A program made the position numbers and the translations under genes. The notes beneath the pieces were generated by a model, which was given only the letters and a program-made list of their open reading frames with translations, did not search any database and was not told the origin of the DNA. Source: Candidatus Woesearchaeota archaeon (lineage in GTDB: Archaea > Nanobdellota > Nanobdellia > Woesearchaeales > JAHWHD01). From it: a DNA stretch of 8,005 bases. The stretch spans positions 1 through 8,005 of the forward strand of contig JAHWHD010000021.1 in assembly GCA_019323525.1 (NCBI GenBank), written 5' to 3'. Positions 1-3,565 of this stretch are shown here, in pieces (position 1 is the stretch's first letter; every line of letters begins with the position of its first letter).

Positions 1-593
1 ACATAAGCGTGAGCTATCTGCATCGGCTCTGGAAGCTTATGACCTTTCAATGTCGCTTTTACAATGTTAAGCGTTGTTCCAAGACCGATCTTGTGTCCTG
101 GAGAAACATAGACAGGTTTAGCAAACTCTTTTGTAATAATCTCAAACCCTCTAAACTCTTTATCGAAATAAATCTTGCCGTCTTGAACCTCGCCCACGAC
201 TAGCTTTTTTGCAACACCTATTGTGGGTATATCGAGCATCAGCCCCACGTGGCTGGCCAAGCCGATTCTTCTAGGGTGCGCAATCCCATGACCGTCTACC
301 ATCAGCAAGTCTGGTTTCTTCTCGAGCTTGTTAAAGGCCTCAACAATAGCAGGGCCTTCCCTGAACCCAAGATAAGTTGGCATGTACGGAAACTTAGTAT
401 CAACAACAACAAACTTTTTCTCGATAACTTCCATTGTCTTAAAGTCAAGCACTACAATCCCTGATATTGTCTTCTTATCTGTAAAAGCCTGATCGACTGC
501 TGCAATAGTCTTAACTTTAGAAAAAGAATCTTTAATCTCTACCTTCTCAGCCAGTTTAAACTGCTCTTTTTTGAACTTACTTGTTAATGTCAT
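1..593 (-). CDS. nfi: Endonuclease V (deoxyinosine 3' endonuclease), 3' end outside window
   Basis: This is a DNA (or RNA) repair nuclease that nicks one phosphodiester 3' of deaminated adenine (inosine). Translating from the ATG at 593-591 gives 197 codons before the window edge. The reading is clear: AAVDQAF with the first catalytic Asp near residue 34, the PYMPTYLGFRE substrate/catalytic segment with Glu79, then VDGHGIAHPRRIGLASHVG with Asp100, followed by DIPTIGVAKK. These correspond to the Asp35/Glu89/Asp110 set of the E. coli enzyme. The family is usually about 220 residues, and the visible part ends in the typical KLPEPMQIAHAY region, so only a short C-terminal tail is missing. The start is supported by two TATA-like boxes just upstream. 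The nearer one would give an essentially leaderless mRNA. Its promoter is divergent from the homing endonuclease gene and shares an intergenic 17-bp repeat with it. Confidence 0.95.
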   Translation of the reverse strand, partial: MTLTSKFKKEQFKLAEKVEIKDSFSKVKTIAAVDQAFTDKKTISGIVVLDFKTMEVIEKKFVVVDTKFPYMPTYLGFREGPAIVEAFNKLEKKPDLLMVDGHGIAHPRRIGLASHVGLMLDIPTIGVAKKLVVGEVQDGKIYFDKEFRGFEIITKEFAKPVYVSPGHKIGLGTTLNIVKATLKGHKLPEPMQIAHAY

Positions 594-613
594 AAGTACC
601 AACTTTTTTAAGG

Positions 614-639
614 CTTTTATAAAGAGGGTTGTTTATAAA
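614..639 (-). promoter_or_regulatory. TATA boxes of the endonuclease V gene
   Basis: Read on the minus strand there are two TTTATAAA-type boxes, at 639-632 and 624-614 (CTTTATAAAAG). The nearer box is centred about 26 bp from the ATG at 593, which predicts a leaderless transcript. The farther one would give a leader of about 16 nt. No Shine-Dalgarno precedes the ATG, in keeping with leaderless initiation. This is inferred from archaeal promoter geometry. Confidence 0.6.
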
Positions 640-649
640 GGTTATTGAG

Positions 650-666
650 CACTGGACACTGGACAA
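650..666 (+). repeat. 17-bp tandem-structured repeat, left copy (CACTGGACACTGGACAA)
   Basis: Two tandem CACTGGA heptamers followed by CAA. An identical 17-bp copy lies at 2307-2323. In both places it sits just upstream of a plus-strand TATA box (17 and 19 bp from repeat end to TATA centre) and is followed by ATGCG after 0 or 2 bases. This left copy also lies about 15 bp upstream of the minus-strand endonuclease V TATA box, so it is between two divergent promoters. It could be a transcription-factor operator or an end of a mobile block. Confidence 0.75.
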
Positions 667-675
667 ATGCGGACC

Positions 676-687
676 AAATATATAAAC
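676..687 (+). promoter_or_regulatory. TATA box of the homing endonuclease gene
   Basis: AAATATATAAAC, centred near 683, predicts transcription start around 708-710 and a leader of about 20 nt before the ATG at 731. No clear Shine-Dalgarno is visible in that leader. Confidence 0.6.
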
Positions 688-730
688 TTGTAAATCTTGA
701 ATTATTGTATTTCATACATGTGTTGCTGAA

Positions 731-1297
731 ATGAAACACAATAATCAAATCAAGATTTCTGAAGAGTTGGTTAGAATTCATGCTCATTTGTGTGGAGATG
801 GTGGAGTTTATTTCTTCAAGACTAGCGAAAATGATAGGATTAATAGAGCAGAGATTGCGTATTATAACACTAATGAAGCCTTAATCTCGACATTTCGAAA
901 CGACATGGGGAAGCTATTCGGAATCAAGATGACATATTCCCAGAAAAAGTCAGTTGTTCATGTGTTTAGTATAAGAATTGCTCAATTTTTGACGACCCTC
1001 AGCGAATATGGCGCAAGGAAATGGCGCATACCTGATTCAATTAAAACCAGTCCTAGAAAGTACAAAGTAGAGTGGATTAAAGCCTTCAGCCTTGATGAAG
1101 GATATCTTCCAACAGATAGGAGATGTATTAGAATAAAATCTATGAATTTGCTTGGTTTAGGTGATGCTAAGGAAATGTTGGATTCACTGAATATTCATTC
1201 AAATCTCACCGGTCCCAACTGCGACAAATCTTATTATCTTAATATCAGAATGCAGAAAGAATTAGCTAATTTCTCGAAGACAAAATCAAGAAAATAA
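731..1297 (+). CDS. LAGLIDADG-family homing endonuclease, free-standing
   Basis: 188 aa. Two degenerate LAGLIDADG helices can be read. The first is at about residues 12-24 (ELVRIHAHLCGDGG, acidic residue Asp23). The second is at about 114-124 (EWIKAFSLDEG, acidic residues Asp122/Glu123). Each is followed by beta-rich sequence of the kind that binds DNA, including IRIKSMNLLGL near 134-143 and LTGPNCDKSYYLNI near 159-172. This is the single-chain two-motif layout; such enzymes cut long asymmetric sites as monomers. It is not inside an intron or intein. It has its own TATA box, and its stop lies 2 bp from the 3' end of the convergent initiator tRNA-Met gene, which itself carries an intron. Known relatives spread introns or themselves, and some act as maturases. 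Either role here, including a link to the neighbouring tRNA introns, is a guess. The family call is fairly secure, activity is not. Confidence 0.85.
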   Translation: MKHNNQIKISEELVRIHAHLCGDGGVYFFKTSENDRINRAEIAYYNTNEALISTFRNDMGKLFGIKMTYSQKKSVVHVFSIRIAQFLTTLSEYGARKWRIPDSIKTSPRKYKVEWIKAFSLDEGYLPTDRRCIRIKSMNLLGLGDAKEMLDSLNIHSNLTGPNCDKSYYLNIRMQKELANFSKTKSRK

Positions 1298-1299
1298 AG

Positions 1300-1404
1300 T
1301 AGCGGGGAGAGGAATTTCCCAGAATTTCAAGCAGAAACCCTGTTTTGAACCTCCGACCTGTGGGTTATGGGCCCACCGAGCACTCCTGACTGCTCCACCC
1401 CGCT
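1300..1404 (-). tRNA. Initiator tRNA-Met(CAU) with one BHB intron in the T-loop (59/60)
   Basis: Acceptor 1404-1398 pairs perfectly with 1307-1301, giving A1:U72, an initiator hallmark in archaea and eukaryotes. The anticodon stem GTGGG/CCCAC carries the three consecutive G:C pairs also typical of initiators, around loop CCCATAA with anticodon CAT (1369-1367). Discriminator is A (1300). The T-stem GGAGG (1354-1350) is separated from CCTCT (1312-1308) by an intron, 1343-1314 (30 nt). The intron has a 9-bp inner helix (CAGGGTTTC with GAAATTCTG), 3-nt bulges AAA and ATT, and a central helix TTCA/GGAA with one A-G mismatch. Splicing after the second bulge nucleotide restores loop TTCAAAT and a 75-nt tRNA. 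Position 33 is C instead of the near-universal U, as in vertebrate initiators. The TATA box is at 1428-1437 and T-rich sequence follows the 3' end. CCA is not encoded. Confidence 0.92.
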
Positions 1405-1427
1405 GTAGGAATAACAGAATTTCTAGC

Positions 1428-1437
1428 TATTTATAAA
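1428..1437 (-). promoter_or_regulatory. TATA box of initiator tRNA-Met
   Basis: TTTATAAATA on the minus strand, centred about 29 bp upstream of the first tRNA base (1404), the spacing expected for archaeal tRNA transcription. Confidence 0.65.
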
Positions 1438-1465
1438 TCTTACTGCTATTCTCATTTTAATAGAA

Positions 1466-1475
1466 ATATTTAAAA
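1466..1475 (+). promoter_or_regulatory. TATA box of tRNA-Ser
   Basis: ATATTTAAAA, centred about 31 bp upstream of the first tRNA base (1502). Together with the minus-strand box at 1428-1437 it makes the 97-bp gap between the two tRNAs a divergent tRNA promoter region. Confidence 0.65.
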
Positions 1476-1501
1476 ACTACTGTCAAATATGCAGACATTA
1501 T

Positions 1502-1667
1502 GTCGCGGTGGCACAACCTGGTACTGCGCAGATTTGGCAATGCCAAAGCGTATGATTGCTAAGTACAATCTGTACTTCAGATTACCTCGCAGATATCCTG
1601 TGAGCTTCGGCTCTTCGGGGTTCAAATCTGCTGGCGTATACTGGCGGTGAAAGTCCCCGCCGCGACG
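1502..1667 (+). tRNA. tRNA-Ser(GCU) interrupted by three BHB introns (29/30, 37/38, 59/60)
   Basis: Acceptor GTCGCGG (1502-1508) pairs fully with CCGCGAC (1660-1666); discriminator G (1667) fits serine. The long variable arm GAGC-TTCG-GCTC (1602-1613) marks a class II tRNA. Intron 1 (1532-1553, 22 nt): central helix GCGC/GCGT, bulges AGA and ATG, inner hairpin TTTGGC/GCCAAA. Intron 2 (1562-1594, 33 nt): central helix TTGC/GCAG, bulges TAA and ATA, inner AATCTG/CAGATT. Intron 3 (1627-1653, 27 nt): outer CGGGG/CCCCG, central TTCA/TGAA, bulges AAT and AGT, inner CTGCTGG/CTGGCGG. Cutting after the second bulge base each time yields anticodon stem-loop CAGGA-TTGCTAA-TCCTG and T-loop TTCAAAT in an 84-nt tRNA. 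The anticodon stem forms only after intron 1 is removed. A T5 run at 1668-1672 probably ends the transcript. Confidence 0.9.
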
Positions 1668-1670
1668 TTT

Positions 1671-2168
1671 TTAATAATCAGAAAATATACTTGGGTATGG
1701 TTCCATTAAAACATGCTCACCATTTATTCTAGCATATTCATTAACCCAATCGATAAAAGATTGGGTTACTGCTTTAACTAGAGGGATTTGCATAACAATG
1801 TTAACAGGAACTCTTCCTATTGGAAGTTGCGTATTAGCTTTTTTTAAATGTTCATGAACGTATATCCTTTCACCCCAATGCCCTAAAGTCCTATAACTTT
1901 CAAACGCGAGTCTAAGATAGTTCTCTCCATAAGAGCCTTTGTAAGGCCTCACTACTTCGCCAGGAGCAAAGAATCTAGCAACGTTGTCACATGCGACCAC
2001 CAGATCCCCAAATTGGTTTGGATAATGATTATGCCAATTTCCATATTTTTCTTCATCAACAACTGCCTCGACCCGCTCAAACATCACATATTTAGGTAAA
2101 ACAAACAAGACAGTATGCCCTTTGTTATCTACAATGCAGTCTTCAAGCGCTATCAAATTTTCTGGCAT
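1671..2168 (-). CDS. Unrecognised 165-aa protein
   Basis: I do not recognise this family. The frame extends upstream to a TTG at 2237, but that codon lies inside a hairpin. A good TATA box (2191-2198) is centred about 27 bp upstream of the ATG at 2168, so a leaderless mRNA starting MPENLIALED is the best model. The product is a soluble mixed alpha/beta protein with no signal peptide or obvious membrane segment. It has a hydrophobic strand HTVLFVLPKYVMF (residues 18-30), a His/Asn/Tyr-rich stretch GNWHNHYPNQFGD (43-55) and an aromatic C-terminus. The upstream extension (SSGLKAPDYSIIF...) shows nothing family-like. The stop lies 3 bp from the 3' end of tRNA-Ser, mirroring the way the homing endonuclease abuts tRNA-Met, so it may belong to the same inserted block. 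Being a real gene is supported by the promoter and the long open frame; function is unknown. Confidence 0.7.
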   Translation of the reverse strand: MPENLIALEDCIVDNKGHTVLFVLPKYVMFERVEAVVDEEKYGNWHNHYPNQFGDLVVACDNVARFFAPGEVVRPYKGSYGENYLRLAFESYRTLGHWGERIYVHEHLKKANTQLPIGRVPVNIVMQIPLVKAVTQSFIDWVNEYARINGEHVLMEPYPSIFSDY

Positions 2169-2190
2169 ACACCTTAAGAGCGATTGTTTT

Positions 2191-2198
2191 AATATAAA
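2191..2198 (-). promoter_or_regulatory. TATA box of the 165-aa gene
   Basis: TTTATATT on the minus strand, centred about 27 bp from the ATG at 2168. It decides the start codon: with transcription beginning at or next to 2168, the upstream TTG at 2237 would not be in the mRNA. Confidence 0.6.
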
Positions 2199-2226
2199 GA
2201 TTATTGAGTAATCTGGTGCTTTTAAC

Positions 2227-2253
2227 CCACTAGACAAACCCCTTGTCCAGTGG
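2227..2253. repeat. Inverted repeat built from the CCACTGGACAA element
   Basis: CCACTAGACAA (2227-2237) and TTGTCCAGTGG (2243-2253) are inverted copies with one mismatch around a 5-base spacer. As a minus-strand RNA the mismatch is a G-U pair, so the 11-bp stem closes. Each arm is a copy of the repeat unit seen at 650-666 and 2307-2323. It lies about 30 bp upstream of the TATA box of the 165-aa gene, so it could be a dyad operator. Confidence 0.65.
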
Positions 2254-2306
2254 CCACAGCCATTCTAACCTAAGAATTCTCTAGATTCAGATTTTCTTTC
2301 AATACC

Positions 2307-2323
2307 CACTGGACACTGGACAA
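2307..2323 (+). repeat. 17-bp tandem-structured repeat, right copy
   Basis: Exact copy of 650-666, extended one C to the left at 2306, followed two bases later by the same ATGCG. It sits about 19 bp upstream of the TATA centre of the small-RNA/micro-ORF promoter, close to the position where archaeal activators bind above the BRE/TATA. Confidence 0.75.
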
Positions 2324-2336
2324 CTATGCGTGTGAG

Positions 2337-2346
2337 CTATTTAAAG
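2337..2346 (+). promoter_or_regulatory. TATA box of the structured RNA and micro-ORF operon
   Basis: CTATTTAAAG predicts transcription start near 2366-2370. From 2169 to 2484 there is no protein gene. That stretch holds the dyad repeat, the 17-bp repeat, this promoter and the structured leader RNA. Confidence 0.6.
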
Positions 2347-2365
2347 GAGTTTAAGCATACTATAC

Positions 2366-2448
2366 ATTGAGGTTGAAAGACCTTAAGTCCGTTTTTAGGA
2401 TTCGGCAGGACCCCTCTCTAACAAACCCTCCTGCCTACCTTTTTTTTT
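2366..2448 (+). ncRNA. Putative structured small RNA or attenuator-type leader
   Basis: About 80 nt between a TATA box (2337-2346) and a run of nine T (2440-2448). Three successive hairpins can be drawn: TTGAGGT/ACCTTAA (2367-2373 with 2380-2386, loop TGAAAG), AGTCC/GGATT (2386-2390 with 2398-2402), and GGCAGGA/TCCTGCC (2404-2410 with 2429-2435), the last followed by TACC and the T-run, much like an intrinsic terminator. GTCC (2387-2390) could instead pair with GGAC (2408-2411), which would break the terminator stem, so a switch is conceivable. It may be a stand-alone RNA or a leader of the three micro-genes that start 37 bp further on. No match to a known RNA class was recognised; C/D-box motifs are absent. 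Confidence 0.45.
2440..2448 (+). terminator. Poly-T terminator after hairpin
   Basis: Nine consecutive T residues directly after the GGCAGGA/TCCTGCC hairpin. Archaeal RNA polymerase stops at such runs, so much of the transcript from the 2337 promoter may end here unless read-through is allowed. Confidence 0.55.
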
Positions 2449-2472
2449 CATAAAAAATCAAAACCAAAACTC

Positions 2473-2480
2473 GAGGTGAT
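2473..2480 (+). promoter_or_regulatory. Strong Shine-Dalgarno of micro-ORF 1
   Basis: GAGGTGAT, complementary to the usual archaeal 16S rRNA 3' end, four bases before the ATG at 2485. The same octamer and spacing recur before micro-ORF 2 (2672-2679), and a GGGGTGAT variant precedes micro-ORF 3 (2760-2767). These sites are the main evidence that the three short frames are translated. Confidence 0.75.
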
Positions 2481-2484
2481 ACAA

Positions 2485-2646
2485 ATGGTAGACCTTTCCC
2501 ATAAAACAATTGAAGACCTGTTCTTCAAACAGATAAAAGACCTGACACAGAGAACCTATGGCGCAAAGAACGCTTTTATTCCACGGTTCTCAGCTACTGA
2601 CATGATTAACAGCTTTGATATCCAGTTCAGCGATCAGTGGATATAA
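2485..2646 (+). CDS. Micro-ORF 1, 53-aa protein of unknown function
   Basis: Begins MVDLSHKTIEDLFFKQIKDL and ends SDQWI. No family recognised. The N-terminal half looks like an amphipathic helix (alternating L/F/I with K/D/E), and the middle has GAKNAFIPRFSATDM. No signal peptide or cysteine is present. The start is fixed by a GAGGTGAT ribosome site four bases upstream. It is first of three same-strand micro-genes behind one TATA box and a structured leader, with 37 bp to the next start. The intergenic gap is A-rich (runs of seven and nine A), which would be weakly structured in mRNA. Confidence 0.65.
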   Translation: MVDLSHKTIEDLFFKQIKDLTQRTYGAKNAFIPRFSATDMINSFDIQFSDQWI

Positions 2647-2683
2647 ATCGATTAAAAAAACAAAAAAAAATGAGGTGATAAAA

Positions 2684-2785
2684 ATGATGATAAGGCAAAG
2701 ACCATTACCAGTACCCCAGCTTCAAATGATGTTTGAAGATATGGAGTACCAGATGCACAGGGGTGATTCAGTTCATGTTTTTTAA
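2684..2785 (+). CDS. Micro-ORF 2, 33-aa protein of unknown function
   Basis: MMIRQRPLPVPQLQMMFEDM then EYQMHRGDSVHVF. No family recognised. It is methionine-rich (six Met in 33 residues) and has a PLPVPQL proline segment followed by a short acidic helix. A perfect GAGGTGAT stands four bases before the first ATG; a second ATG follows immediately. Its 3' end overlaps micro-ORF 3 by 11 bp in another frame, which implies translational coupling. Confidence 0.6.
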   Translation: MMIRQRPLPVPQLQMMFEDMEYQMHRGDSVHVF

Positions 2786-2891
2786 GAGAAGAAACCAGTT
2801 CATGGAATGGCAGGAGTACGAGGCAAGGATTAACTTTATTGACGACCTTTTTTGGCGCCAGAACGTAAGAAGGAATAACTTAAGAATCTAG
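2775..2891 (+). CDS. Micro-ORF 3, 38-aa basic aromatic protein of unknown function
   Basis: MFFKRRNQFMEWQEYEARIN then FIDDLFWRQNVRRNNLRI. No family recognised. The product is rich in Arg and aromatic residues, predicted helical, and could bind nucleic acid or a partner protein, but that is only composition. The ribosome site GGGGTGAT (2760-2767) lies inside micro-ORF 2, seven bases before the ATG, and the frames overlap by 11 bp. The stop TAG is inside CTAG at 2888-2891; the palindrome also supplies the stop of the convergent gene on the other strand. Confidence 0.6.
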   Translation: MFFKRRNQFMEWQEYEARINFIDDLFWRQNVRRNNLRI

Positions 2892-3511
2892 TCAGCATAG
2901 ATCCTGTTAAAATTATTTTTTTGTTCTCTGTCTCTTCTATTTTTTAGATAATTGCTCAATTGCACTGTATAATCGTGCGTGACTTTTCTGTACCATTCAG
3001 GCAAGACTTTTGCTTTATTAGACTGGCCGCTGTAAACATCAACCCATTCCATAAACTGTGCATCATGAACCTTTCTCTCTGCTGCTGAAAACTTCATTCT
3101 TGCAATCGGAGGCACAATCCTCTTACCTTTATACCAGAACTCAACAAAATTAAACAACCCGTCTGGAAGAGAATCCTTACTGTTACCATCTTGGATCCTT
3201 ATTTCTCTGCTATAATCAGTCAACCCATCCCTTGTTTTAAACGGATGATACCTTACATGTATCCTTTTTACTGGCTTATTATCTACCTGGTACGCATGAC
3301 ACTCTGCATCTTTAGCTCCTGCAGGAAGCACGCTTTTCCAGTCAATGTCTGGTATATCGTTAGCATTAATGCTGACCTTGTGCGGTATAAACCTCGGATT
3401 AGTGCCAAGGTTAGACAAAAAATATGGCATCTCTGTATAAGCGTGCAGACTTGAAACTAGCACCGACCCGCAGAACGCTGCTCCGACCAACAATCTTTCT
3501 AAAGCTCTCAT
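2888..3511 (-). CDS. Exported protein of unknown function, 207 aa
   Basis: The N-terminus is a good Sec signal peptide: basic MRALER, hydrophobic core LLVGAAFCGSVLVSSL, and a likely cleavage after SLHA (residue 24). There is no lipobox cysteine at the junction and no further membrane span, so the mature protein of about 183 residues is probably released or surface-held. The mature part is rich in aromatic and basic residues (HVRYHPFKTRDGLTDYSREI around 85-104, FVEFWYKGKRIVPP around 122-135) and has a single cysteine near residue 71. The C-terminal 40 residues are Lys/Arg/Asn-rich. I do not recognise the family. The ATG at 3511 has a TATA box centred about 35 bp upstream (3541-3549), giving a leader of roughly 8-10 nt. 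The gene is on the same strand as, and downstream of, the Hel308 fragment but has its own promoter. Confidence 0.8.
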   Translation of the reverse strand: MRALERLLVGAAFCGSVLVSSLHAYTEMPYFLSNLGTNPRFIPHKVSINANDIPDIDWKSVLPAGAKDAECHAYQVDNKPVKRIHVRYHPFKTRDGLTDYSREIRIQDGNSKDSLPDGLFNFVEFWYKGKRIVPPIARMKFSAAERKVHDAQFMEWVDVYSGQSNKAKVLPEWYRKVTHDYTVQLSNYLKNRRDREQKNNFNRIYAD

Positions 3512-3540
3512 TTTAAAAGCATGTCAGAAGAAAAGTTTTC

Positions 3541-3549
3541 ATATATAAA
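3541..3549 (-). promoter_or_regulatory. TATA box of the exported-protein gene
   Basis: ATTTATATAT on the minus strand, about 35 bp upstream of the ATG at 3511. It lies in the short gap after the Hel308 stop, which argues that the two genes are separate transcription units. Confidence 0.6.
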
Positions 3550-3565
3550 TCTTTGGATAATTATT

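Noticed and set aside
718..729. Four-codon ATG-TGT-TGC-TGA upstream frame in the homing endonuclease leader
   Set aside because: Too short, no ribosome site, and easily expected by chance.
1529..1572. tRNA-Ala(GGC), Tyr(GUA) or Ser(GGA) reading from stem CAGAT/ATCTG with one 27-nt intron
   Set aside because: It gives anticodon loops with a wrong identity or C37, conflicts with G73 and the long variable arm, and its central helix does not pair. The three-intron Ser(GCU) model pairs throughout.
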